A DNA stretch of 10,914 nucleotides from an uncultured Clostridia bacterium (GTDB lineage Bacteria; Bacillota; Clostridia; TANB77; CAG-508). Made by a program: the position numbers and the translations under genes. The DNA lies in contig CANRGM010000036.1 of NCBI GenBank assembly GCA_947630155.1, positions 1 through 10,914 on the forward strand, read 5' to 3'. Position 1 is the stretch's first letter. Each line of letters begins with the position of its first letter. The notes beneath the pieces were generated by a model. That model worked only from the letters and a program-made list of their open reading frames with translations, was not told the DNA's origin and did not search any database. Of this stretch, positions 1 to 6,968 are shown piece by piece.

Positions 1-94
1 AGAATGGAACAAGAGAAAAATAATGATGCGAGATAAGGGAGTTGATTAGATAAATTAGTTAGCTCTCTTTTTCAGTTAAAAAAGAGGGGCACAG
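1..94. other. window edge with possible gene tail and small hairpin
   Basis: The plus-strand frame starting at base 1 is open for 11 codons and stops at TAA 34-36, so it could be the last residues of a gene lying upstream, but there is too little to identify. A perfect 8-bp stem, CTCTTTTT (65-72) with AAAAAGAG (79-86) and a 6-nt loop, follows. It has no T-run after it on either strand, so it is not a standard intrinsic terminator. Its 3' arm overlaps the GAGGGG (84-89) that would serve as ribosome binding site for the ATG at 95. Confidence 0.25.
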
Positions 95-268
95 ATGAAA
101 TTCTCTGATTATGATAGAATATATTTATAGGTAGAAAACAGTATACGGAGGGTAAAGTTCATAGTGCGAGAACTGTTTTCAAGGGGTTGAGAGAGAAATA
201 TGGATATTACTATTGATGTGGCACTAGATATTATAATGCAAGAGAAAATTGAAAAGTTGGTGTCATAA
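95..268 (+). pseudogene. possible decayed small gene, two internal stops
   Basis: One frame runs from ATG 95, which has a GAGGGG ribosome binding site five bases upstream, to TAA 266-268, interrupted by TAG at 128-130 and TGA at 188-190. The last open piece starts at ATG 200 and encodes 22 residues beginning MDITIDVALD. Its stop is followed within ten bases by a convincing terminator, as expected at the 3' end of a real transcription unit. The protein family is not recognisable. It could be a remnant with nonsense mutations, a set of unrelated short frames, or noncoding transcript. The support is the ribosome binding site, the shared frame and the terminator position, not homology. Confidence 0.25.
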
Positions 269-276
269 ATAATAAT

Positions 277-310
277 TAAAACAGGGTATAACCAAATACC
301 TTGTTTTTTT
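277..310 (+). terminator. rho-independent terminator
   Basis: ACAGGGTAT (281-289) pairs with ATACCTTGT (296-304) through one G-T wobble around a 6-nt loop, flanked by AAAA upstream and a run of seven T at 304-310. It ends whatever transcript crosses bases 95-268 and insulates uvrB from upstream transcription. Confidence 0.75.
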
Positions 311-533
311 ATGTAAAACGTGTTATAAATAATATATTGATATTAAATAATGTTGTTTAGTGTTAGTTAATGTTATTTAGTTTAAAATAAAGTTTGTGAC
401 CTAATTCGTGTAAAGGCAATTTATGTAACTAAAATTGGTGTAGTAAAATTGGAAATTACACGAATTTTTTATAAAATTACACGAATTTTTAGGCTGACTA
501 GCGTCATAGTGATAGGTCACAAAGGAGGGAAAT
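311..533 (+). promoter_or_regulatory. uvrB upstream region with nested inverted and direct repeats
   Basis: Three layers of repeats are visible. AATGTTGTTTAG (349-360) recurs as AATGTTATTTAG (369-380), a 20-nt period. TTTGTGACCTA (393-403) is the perfect inverse of TAGGTCACAAA (514-524). Directly inside the first arm, AATTCGTGTAA (403-413) is the inverse of TTACACGAATT, which occurs twice in direct orientation at 456-466 and 477-487, 21 nt apart. In RNA the single 5' arm could therefore pair with either copy. The outer 3' arm runs into the uvrB ribosome binding site AAAGGAGGG (521-529), which sits four bases before ATG 534. I find no convincing -35/-10 pair and no GAAC-N4-GTTC LexA-type box. 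The element could be a structured leader or a small terminal-inverted-repeat insertion. Confidence 0.55.
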
Positions 534-647
534 ATGTTTAAATTAGTATCAAATTATAAGCCAACTGGTGATCAACCACAGGCAATAGAATATCTGTCAA
601 AAGGAATAAAAGAGGGCAAGAAATACCAGACACTTCTAGGTGTTACA

Positions 648-662
648 GGCTCACGGAAAAAC
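648..662 (+). other. uvrB frame break 1: extra C in Walker A
   Basis: The bases read GGC TCA C GGA AAA ACT. Without C654 the codons give G-S-G-K-T, the invariant P-loop of UvrB. With it, frame 0 reads Ser, then CGG (Arg), and ends ten codons later at TGA 684-686. The P-loop of uvrA at 4068-4079 has the identical GGCTCAGGAAAA without the C. The upstream frame supplies only 50 codons and the next frame has a GTG at 640 but no good ribosome binding site, so a functional restart there looks unlikely. Confidence 0.9.
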
Positions 663-960
663 TTTCACAATGGCAAATATAATTGAAAAAGTACAAAAAC
701 CTACACTGGTTTTAGCACATAATAAAACACTAGCTGGACAATTATATAGCGAATTCAAAGAATTTTTCCCAGAGAACAATGTTGAGTATTTTGTATCTTA
801 CTACGATTATTACCAACCAGAAAGCTATATTCCACAATCAGACACATATATAGAAAAAGACTCATCAATCAATGACGAAATAGACAAATTACGCCATTCG
901 GCAACAGCATCTTTATTTGAAACAAAAGATGTAATAATAGTAGCATCTGTATCATGTATA

Positions 961-984
961 TATGGATTGCGGAGACCCTATTGA
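961..984 (+). other. uvrB frame break 2: extra C before the GDP motif
   Basis: The bases read GGA TTG C GGA GAC CCT ATT. Without C970 the codons give GLGDPIDY, the conserved UvrB sequence. With it, the frame reads CGG AGA CCC TAT and stops at TGA 982-984. As at the first site, the extra base is a C immediately before GGA, making the in-frame codon CGG. An ATG at 962 lies in the downstream frame but has no ribosome binding site upstream. Confidence 0.9.
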
Positions 985-2504
985 TTATGAAAATTTAATA
1001 ATATCTCTAAGACCAGGAATGCAAAAAAATAGAGATGCAATGTTAAAAAAACTGATAAATATGCAATACACTAGAAATGAATTAGACTTCAAAAGAGGAA
1101 CTTTTAGAGCGAAGGGTGATATTGTAGAAATATATCCATCAGATAGAGGAGAAAGCGCAATAAGAGTAGAATTTTGGGGAGATGAGATAGAAAAAATATC
1201 AGAAATAAATCCATTAACTGGTAAAACAATTGGTATAAGAAATCATGTTATGATTTTCCCAAATTCACATTATGCAACAACAAAGGAGAAAATGGATAGG
1301 GCTGTAAAAACAATAGAAGAAGAGTTGGAAGAAAGAATCAAATATTTCAAAGATAATAATAAGCTAATAGAAGCACAACGAATTCAAGAAAGAACAAATT
1401 TTGATATTGAAATGATGATTGAAACTGGATTTTGCCAAGGAATTGAGAATTATTCAAGACATATAAGTGGCAGACCAGCAGGTTCACCACCATTTACATT
1501 GTTTGATTATTTACCAGATGATTTCTTGCTATTAATAGATGAATCACATGCCACTATACCACAAGTAAGAGCAATGTATAATGGAGATAGGGCAAGAAAA
1601 GAATCATTAGTAAACTATGGTTTTAGATTGCCATCAGCTTTTGATAATAGACCATTAAAATTTGAAGAGTTTGAAGAAAGAATCAATCAAGTTATTTTTG
1701 TAAGTGCAACACCTGCAGATTATGAGAAGGAACATTCTAAGGACAATGTTGTAGAACAAATTATAAGACCTACAGGATTGCTAGATCCAAAAATAGAGGT
1801 AAAACCAGTAACAAATCAAATAGATGATTTAATTGCGCAAATCCATTTAACAATAGAAAAAGGGGAGAGAGTATTAGTTACCACTTTGACTAAAAAAATG
1901 GCTGAGGATTTAACCTCGTACTTATCAAGCATAGATATAAAGGTAAGATACATGCATTCAGAAATAAAAGCACTTGAAAGAATGGAAATCATTCGTGATT
2001 TACGTATGGGAGAATTTGATGTATTAGTTGGAATCAATCTTTTAAGAGAAGGATTAGATATTCCGGAAGTATCACTAGTAGCCATATTAGATGCAGATAA
2101 AGAAGGGTTCTTGCGTTCTGAAAGAAGTTTAATTCAAACAATAGGAAGAGCCGCAAGAAATACCGATGGACGAGTTATAATGTATGCTGATGAATTAACA
2201 GATAGTATGGAGAAGGCAATTACTGAAACTAACAGAAGACGTAAAATACAAATGGAATATAATGAAGCAAATGGCATAACACCACAAACAATTCAAAAAT
2301 CAATTCGTGATACTATTAAAGCAAGTATAGTTGAGGAAGCTCAAGAAGAATATCAATTAGATGAGAATACTACGATGGAGGAATTGATAAATAAATTAAC
2401 TGATGAAATGTTGCAGTGTGCAGCAGCTATGGAGTTTGAGAAAGCTGCTGAGTTGAGAGATAAAATTAAGGAATTGAGTAAGACATAAATATATGATAAT
2501 AATG

Positions 2505-2533
2505 TTGAAAAATACAAGATCATGTGATATAAT
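2505..2533 (+). promoter_or_regulatory. promoter of the repeat-protein unit
   Basis: TTGAAA (2505-2510) and a perfect TATAAT (2528-2533) are separated by 17 bases. It lies 16 nt after the uvrB stop, so the following two genes have their own promoter. Because I see no strong terminator between uvrB and this promoter, read-through from uvrB is also possible. Confidence 0.8.
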
Positions 2534-2659
2534 ATGGCATATGGCTAATAGCCAATTTATATAGTAGGAGTTAGTGGGGAAAAGTAAAATAGTATTTACT
2601 TTTTTAGGTCAGTCACTAGCAAAACCAGTAAATTAATTTATTAATGGAGGGTTATACGT
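2534..2659 (+). promoter_or_regulatory. leader of the repeat-protein unit with two small hairpins
   Basis: About 120 nt of untranslated leader separates the promoter from ATG 2660. It holds TGGCT-AAT-AGCCA near 2543-2555 and a 9-bp A/T stem, AAAAGTAAA (2580-2588) with TTTACTTTT (2595-2603), that runs into extra T residues. The second could act as a weak attenuator, but it has no G/C core, so I would not call it a terminator. The ribosome binding site GAGGG is at 2647-2651. Confidence 0.4.
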
Positions 2660-3124
2660 ATGATAAAGGATTTAATCAAGCTTAAAGTAAATACTCGGGT
2701 TGTCATTGCAAGAGATCCAAATGCGACAGCGGAAATCTTGTCAAGTCTTGCAGAAGATGAGAATGAGAATGTTCGTTATGCAATGGCAGTAAATCCAAAT
2801 GCAACAACGGAAATCCTGTCAAATTTTGCAAAAGCTGAGACTGGGAGTATTCGGCGTGCGGTGGCAGGAAATCCAAATGCAACAGCGGAAATTCTGGCTA
2901 AGCTTGCAGAAGACGAGGATTGGAGTGTTCGTTTTGCAGTAGCAGGAAATCCAAATGCGACAGCAGAAATCCTGGCTAAGCTTGCAGAAGACGAAGATTA
3001 TAGTGTCCGTCGTAAGGTGGCAGAAAATCTAAATACAACAGCGGAAATCCTGACTAAGCTTGCAAAAGATGAGAATGACTATGTTCGTTGTGCAGCAATG
3101 AGAATGAGAGGGTTATACGTATGA
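2660..3124 (+). CDS. LRV-like alpha-solenoid repeat protein, copy 1
   Basis: The 154-residue product has an 18-residue lead-in (MIKDLIKLKVNTRVVIAR) followed by five tandem 26-residue units of the form NPNATAEILAKLAEDED..VR.AVAG. This resembles the leucine-rich repeat variant (LRV) family, whose helical units stack into a curved binding surface; the usual LRV unit is given as 24 residues, so the assignment is by resemblance. It has no signal peptide, membrane segment or catalytic motif, and no Cys cluster like that of the Azotobacter LRV protein, so a cytoplasmic protein-binding role is an inference. The units are nearly identical in DNA, with AAGCTT recurring. The last ten residues, starting at AAMRM, are translated from a copy of the ribosome binding site of the next gene, and the stop TGA overlaps that gene's ATG. 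Its G+C content and CGT/CGG arginine use differ from the flanking genes, suggesting acquisition. Confidence 0.85.
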   Translation: MIKDLIKLKVNTRVVIARDPNATAEILSSLAEDENENVRYAMAVNPNATTEILSNFAKAETGSIRRAVAGNPNATAEILAKLAEDEDWSVRFAVAGNPNATAEILAKLAEDEDYSVRRKVAENLNTTAEILTKLAKDENDYVRCAAMRMRGLYV

Positions 3125-3660
3125 AAAAAGATTTAAGTAAACATGAAGTAAATACTCGGTTTGTAATTGCAAAAGATTTAAATGCAACAGAGGAAAGTTT
3201 GTTAAAGCTTGCAGAAGATATGGATCTGGAGGTTCGTTGCAAGGTGGCAGAAAATCCAAATGCAACAGAGGAGATTCTATTGAAACTTGCGGAAGATGAT
3301 GAGGATTATGTTTGTTGGTCTGTAGCAGGAAATCCAAATACAACAGCGGAAATCTTGGCTAAGCTGGCAGAAAAAGGTGATGAGGATATTGATAGTGCGA
3401 TAGCAGGAAATCCAAATGTAACAGAGGAAATCCTGTTGAAGCTTGCAGAAAGCAGGGATTGGTTTGTTCGGCGTTCTGTGGCGGGAAATCCAAAAACACC
3501 AGAGGAAATCCTAGCCAAGCTTGCAGAAGACAAGAGTGAGTTTGTTCGCTGTGAGATAGCAGGAAATCCGAATGTAGCAGAGGAGATTCTGTTAAAGCTT
3601 GCAGAAGATGAGAATGAAGATATTTCTTATATTGCAAAAAAGAAAATTAATTCAAAGTGA
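3121..3660 (+). CDS. LRV-like alpha-solenoid repeat protein, copy 2
   Basis: I place the start at ATG 3121, giving 179 residues, because the 16 bases 3108-3123 (GAGGGTTATACGTATG) are identical to the ribosome binding site and start of copy 1 at 2647-2662. The downstream codons also match: MKKDLSKHEVNTR against MIKDLIKLKVNTR. A longer frame from upstream is a read-back into copy 1. After an 18-residue lead-in come six 26-residue units, such as NPNATEEILLKLAEDDED, and a short basic tail. These units favour EEILLKL over the AEILAKL of copy 1 and have diverged more; one unit has lost its Arg (VCW for VRR). ATG overlaps the copy 1 stop as ATGA, so translation is probably coupled. Function is unknown beyond a likely protein-binding solenoid. 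Confidence 0.85.
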   Translation: MKKDLSKHEVNTRFVIAKDLNATEESLLKLAEDMDLEVRCKVAENPNATEEILLKLAEDDEDYVCWSVAGNPNTTAEILAKLAEKGDEDIDSAIAGNPNVTEEILLKLAESRDWFVRRSVAGNPKTPEEILAKLAEDKSEFVRCEIAGNPNVAEEILLKLAEDENEDISYIAKKKINSK

Positions 3661-3666
3661 AACCCA

Positions 3667-3706
3667 AAAAAACATAACCACTATTTTGATAGTGGTTATG
3701 TTTTTT
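3667..3706 (+). terminator. strong bidirectional terminator
   Basis: A perfect 18-bp stem, 3667-3684 with 3689-3706, closes a TTTG loop. The core is CATAACCACTAT, flanked by A-run and T-run arms, so it can work in both directions. It ends the repeat-protein transcript nine bases after its stop codon. Confidence 0.9.
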
Positions 3707-3718
3707 ATGTATAAAACT

Positions 3719-3843
3719 AGACATAACAAGTTGACACCATGAGAATTATGAAAGTACTATGTAAACTTAGCATATTTCCCCAAATATTAATAGACATAAG
3801 AAGTTGACCACGCAGGAATTATTTAAAACTTATGTAAAGTAAT
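3719..3843. repeat. imperfect 50-nt direct repeat, 73-nt period
   Basis: Copy 1 begins AGACATAACAAGTTGACA at 3719 and copy 2 begins AGACATAAGAAGTTGACC at 3792. Each continues through GAATTAT and ends in TATGTAAA (3758-3765 and 3831-3838), always 73 nt apart. No open reading frame goes with them. The pattern could be a decayed mobile-element end, a duplicated regulatory site or an old tandem duplication. I cannot match it to a named element. Confidence 0.6.
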
Positions 3844-3856
3844 CTCCAACAAAAAC

Positions 3857-3885
3857 TTCACAACCATCAAAAAATATGATATAAT
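3857..3885 (+). promoter_or_regulatory. uvrA promoter
   Basis: TTCACA (3857-3862, five of six consensus bases) and TATAAT (3880-3885) are 17 bases apart. The -10 is preceded by TGA, making an extended TGnTATAAT element. The transcript would start near 3892, giving a leader of about 75 nt. No LexA-type box is visible around it. Confidence 0.8.
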
Positions 3886-3965
3886 TACCAACGAAATAGA
3901 AATACTATAAAAGGAAAATGCAATTCAACAAAAATCACATTAGAAAAGAAGGAAGGTATATATAA

Positions 3966-6881
3966 ATGAATGACAAAATAGTAATCAAAGGGGCAAAAGA
4001 ACACAATTTAAAAAATATAAACATAGAAATACCAAGAGATAAATTAGTAGTTGTAACAGGACTATCTGGCTCAGGAAAATCATCACTCGCATTTGATACT
4101 TTATATGCAGAAGGTCAAAGGAGATATGTTGAAAGCCTATCATCATATGCAAGACAATTCCTAGGTTTGATGGAAAAGCCAAATGTTGAGTCAATTGAAG
4201 GATTATCACCGGCAATATCAATAGACCAAAAAACTACTTCAAGAAATCCACGTTCAACAGTTGGAACTGTAACTGAAATCTATGATTATATAAGATTATT
4301 ATATGCCAGAACAGGTGTTCCGCATTGCCCAAAATGTGGTAAAAAGATAGAAAAACAATCAATAGATCAAATTGTTGATGCTGTTATGAGTTTACCAGAA
4401 GGGGCAAAAATTCAAGTATTAGCTCCAGTTGTAAGGGCTCGTAAAGGTGAATATACTAAACTACTTCAAGATTTCCAAAAACAAGGATTTGTACGTGTTA
4501 GAATTGATGGGAAAGTAGTAGAACTATCTGATGAAATCTCAATTGATAAAAAGAAAAAGCATAATATAGAAATAATAGTTGATAGACTTGTTGTTAAACC
4601 TGAAATAAGAAGCAGATTAACAGAATCTATTGAGGTTGCACTAAAAAATGCAAATAATTTGGTGTTGATTACTACATCAGATTTAGGAGATGATCAAGCT
4701 CTAATCGACCGTTTAAATGTATTACAATATGGTAAATTATCGGATAAATCAGCTGAAAAAACAAAAGGGGGAGATGCAGAAATTTTATTTAGTCAAAATT
4801 ATGCATGTCCTGATTGTGGTTTCAGCTTTCCAGAATTAACACCAGGTCTATTTTCTTTTAATAATCCATTTGGTGCATGCCCAAAATGTACAGGTATTGG
4901 ATATTTAATGAGAATGGATGAAGATTTAATTATTCCAGATAAAAGTAAAACTCTATATGATGGAGTTAAGGCATTTGGTGCTAGTACTATGAAAAAAGGC
5001 GATACAATGGCAAAAATGTACTTTGAAAGTATAGGTAAACATTATGGTGTCAACATAAAACAACCTATCAAAAAATTGCCTCGTGATTTCTTAGATAAAA
5101 TTCTATATGGTACAGGCAATGAAAAAATAGATTTTGAATATGCATCACCTGCTGGAGTTAGAAAATTTACAGCTCCATTTGAAGGTGTAATTCCAACACT
5201 TGAAAGACGACATAATGAGACAAAGTCACAAGGTATGAGGGATTTTTATGAATTATATATGAGTGAATGCGAATGTGATGAATGTAAGGGTGCTCGTTTA
5301 AAAGATGAAGTATTGGCTGTAACAGTAGGAAATAAAAATATAAATCAATTAACAGATATGCCAATAAATAAGATTAAAGATTATTTAAATAACTTAAAAT
5401 TATCAAAAAAAGATGCAATGATAGCAGATACTATACTAAAGGAAATGAACAAGAGATTACAATTTTTGATAGATGTTGGGCTAGAGTATTTAACTTTATC
5501 TAGGAGTACTGGTACATTATCAGGGGGAGAAGCACAAAGAATAAGGCTTGCTACACAAATTGGTTCAGGTTTAACAGGTGTATTATATATTTTAGATGAA
5601 CCAAGTATTGGATTACATCAAAGGGATAATGAAAAATTGATAGCTACATTGAAAAAATTAAGAGATTTAGGAAATACTTTATTAGTTGTTGAACATGATG
5701 AAGATACTATGTATGCAGCAGATCAAATTATAGATATTGGACCTGGAGCAGGTGTTCATGGTGGAAATGTTATGGCACAAGGGACTGCAGAAGAAATCAA
5801 ATTAGTTGAAGATTCAATAACAGGTCAATATTTAAGTGGTAAGAAAAAAATCGAAATTCCTAAAAAGAGAAGAAAGCCTGTAAAAGGAAAAAATATAGAA
5901 ATAATAGGAGCTACAGAAAATAATCTAAAAAATATCAATGTTAAATTTCCATTAGGAGTATTTAATTGTGTTACAGGTGTTTCAGGTTCTGGAAAGAGTA
6001 CTTTGATAAATGAAGTATTATATAAAACTGTAACAAAGGAATTATATGATTCACATGTTAAACCAGGAAAATGTAAACAAATAAAAGGCTTGGAAAATAT
6101 AGACAAAATAATAGATATAGATCAATCACCAATAGGAAGAACTCCACGTTCAAATCCTGCAACCTATACAGGAGTATTTGATATGATAAGGGATATTTTT
6201 GCTGGAACAAATGAAGCAAAATTGCGTGGCTATCAAAAAGGCAGATTTAGCTTTAATGTACCAGGTGGAAGATGTGAGGCATGTAATGGTGATGGTTTAT
6301 TAAAAATAGAAATGCACTTTTTGCCAGATATATATGTGCCTTGTGAAGTATGTAAAGGAAAGCGTTATAATCATGAAACTCTAGAGGTAAAATATAAGGG
6401 TAAAACAATAGCTGATGTTTTAGATATGACAGTTGAGGATGCTTTGGAATTTTTTGCTAATATCCCTAGAATAAAGCAAAAAATTCAAACACTATATGAT
6501 GTTGGACTTGGATATATAAAATTAGGTCAACCTTCAACTACATTATCAGGTGGAGAAGCTCAAAGAGTAAAACTTGCTACAGAGCTTTCTAAAAAAGCTA
6601 CAGGGAAAACTTTATATATTTTAGATGAACCAACTACTGGCTTGCATATTGCTGATGTTCATAGATTGATAAATATACTTCAAAGATTAGTAGATACTGG
6701 AAATACAATAATTGTAATAGAGCATAATTTGGATTTGATAAAAACATGTGATAATATAATAGATTTAGGCCCAGAAGGTGGGGAAGCAGGTGGACAAGTA
6801 ATTGCAAGTGGAACACCTGAACAAGTGGCTAAGATTAGTGAAAGCTACACAGGTCAATTTTTAAAAAAGATTTTAAAATAA
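3966..6881 (+). CDS. uvrA: UvrABC excinuclease subunit A (ABC ATPase)
   Basis: UvrA is the dimeric ATPase that scans DNA for bulky lesions and loads UvrB. The 971-residue frame is intact and slightly longer than the usual 940-950. ATG 3966 has GAAGGAAGG (3948-3956) nine bases upstream. In order: Walker A GLSGSGKS at 32-39; a first CPKC at 121-124; the CPDC...CPKC signature-insertion region near residues 278-310; signature LSGGEAQ at 518-524; Walker B DEP at 544-546; second Walker A GVSGSGKS at 671-678; the C-terminal zinc finger C770-C773/C793-C796 (CX2C-X19-CX2C) needed for damage recognition; second signature LSGGEAQ at 860-866; and the second ILDEPTTGLH. The C-terminal extension carries the usual GPEGG end. 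It is transcribed alone from its own promoter rather than with uvrB, from which it is separated by about 1.5 kb. Confidence 0.98.
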   Translation: MNDKIVIKGAKEHNLKNINIEIPRDKLVVVTGLSGSGKSSLAFDTLYAEGQRRYVESLSSYARQFLGLMEKPNVESIEGLSPAISIDQKTTSRNPRSTVGTVTEIYDYIRLLYARTGVPHCPKCGKKIEKQSIDQIVDAVMSLPEGAKIQVLAPVVRARKGEYTKLLQDFQKQGFVRVRIDGKVVELSDEISIDKKKKHNIEIIVDRLVVKPEIRSRLTESIEVALKNANNLVLITTSDLGDDQALIDRLNVLQYGKLSDKSAEKTKGGDAEILFSQNYACPDCGFSFPELTPGLFSFNNPFGACPKCTGIGYLMRMDEDLIIPDKSKTLYDGVKAFGASTMKKGDTMAKMYFESIGKHYGVNIKQPIKKLPRDFLDKILYGTGNEKIDFEYASPAGVRKFTAPFEGVIPTLERRHNETKSQGMRDFYELYMSECECDECKGARLKDEVLAVTVGNKNINQLTDMPINKIKDYLNNLKLSKKDAMIADTILKEMNKRLQFLIDVGLEYLTLSRSTGTLSGGEAQRIRLATQIGSGLTGVLYILDEPSIGLHQRDNEKLIATLKKLRDLGNTLLVVEHDEDTMYAADQIIDIGPGAGVHGGNVMAQGTAEEIKLVEDSITGQYLSGKKKIEIPKKRRKPVKGKNIEIIGATENNLKNINVKFPLGVFNCVTGVSGSGKSTLINEVLYKTVTKELYDSHVKPGKCKQIKGLENIDKIIDIDQSPIGRTPRSNPATYTGVFDMIRDIFAGTNEAKLRGYQKGRFSFNVPGGRCEACNGDGLLKIEMHFLPDIYVPCEVCKGKRYNHETLEVKYKGKTIADVLDMTVEDALEFFANIPRIKQKIQTLYDVGLGYIKLGQPSTTLSGGEAQRVKLATELSKKATGKTLYILDEPTTGLHIADVHRLINILQRLVDTGNTIIVIEHNLDLIKTCDNIIDLGPEGGEAGGQVIASGTPEQVAKISESYTGQFLKKILK

Positions 6882-6910
6882 TATAATAAAACTTAATTTT
6901 GAAATCTATT

Positions 6911-6953
6911 CAAAGAAGCGAAAAGAGATACTTTCCGCTTCTTTGCTATTTTT
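6911..6953 (+). terminator. uvrA terminator
   Basis: CAAAGAAGCG (6911-6920) pairs perfectly with CGCTTCTTTG (6936-6945), with extra AAAG/CTTT pairing inside. It is followed by CTATTTTT, a T-rich tail on the plus strand only. It lies 30 bases after the uvrA stop and just before the stop of the convergent minus-strand gene. Confidence 0.75.
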
Positions 6954-6968
6954 AAAGTGATTAAACAA

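Larger units (their letters stand above)
534..2488 (+). pseudogene. uvrB: UvrABC excinuclease subunit B, frame broken by two single-C insertions
   Basis: UvrB is the DNA helicase-like damage-verification subunit of nucleotide excision repair: UvrA loads it on DNA, and it recruits UvrC. Translation starts at ATG 534 behind AAAGGAGGG and reads 40 residues ending GVTGS. An extra C at 654 breaks the frame inside Walker A, and frame 0 stops at 684-686. Dropping that C restores GKT and a further 105 residues up to IYGL. An extra C at 970 breaks it again, with a stop at 982-984, and dropping it restores GDP and 505 residues to TAA 2488. The reassembled protein is 650 residues, close to the usual 655-670. 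It has Walker A at 36-43, the tyrosine-rich beta-hairpin YYDYYQP at about 89-95, DESH at 335-338, the helicase motif QTIGRAARN, and a C-terminal UVR domain (FEKAAELRDKI) that contacts UvrC. No other lesion is seen. It may be a recent pseudogene, a recoded gene or an assembly error. Confidence 0.93.

Noticed and set aside
654..970. CGG reassigned or CGGA read everywhere as a quadruplet glycine codon
   Set aside because: CGG aligns with CGT arginine in the LRV units, and CGGA at 10452 must be read as a normal triplet to keep that gene open.
640..984. Separate 114-residue gene starting at GTG 640
   Set aside because: It is the middle part of UvrB in the +1 frame. The first five residues do not match UvrB and no ribosome binding site precedes GTG.
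962..2488. Independent gene starting at ATG 962
   Set aside because: It is the C-terminal three quarters of UvrB after the second break. It would lack the P-loop and has no ribosome binding site.
2600..2635. Cyclic-di-GMP riboswitch-like string (TCACTAGCAAAACCAG)
   Set aside because: Only a short string resembles the GEMM core; the second conserved half and the paired stems are missing.
3088..3660. Longer start for the second LRV-like protein
   Set aside because: The bases before 3121 code in copy 1 in another frame. The duplicated ribosome binding site and matching N-terminus fix the start at 3121.
2660..3660. CRISPR array or simple DNA repeat array
   Set aside because: The 78-bp repeat has no unique spacers and codes in one frame throughout, with changes mostly kept to protein-tolerated positions.
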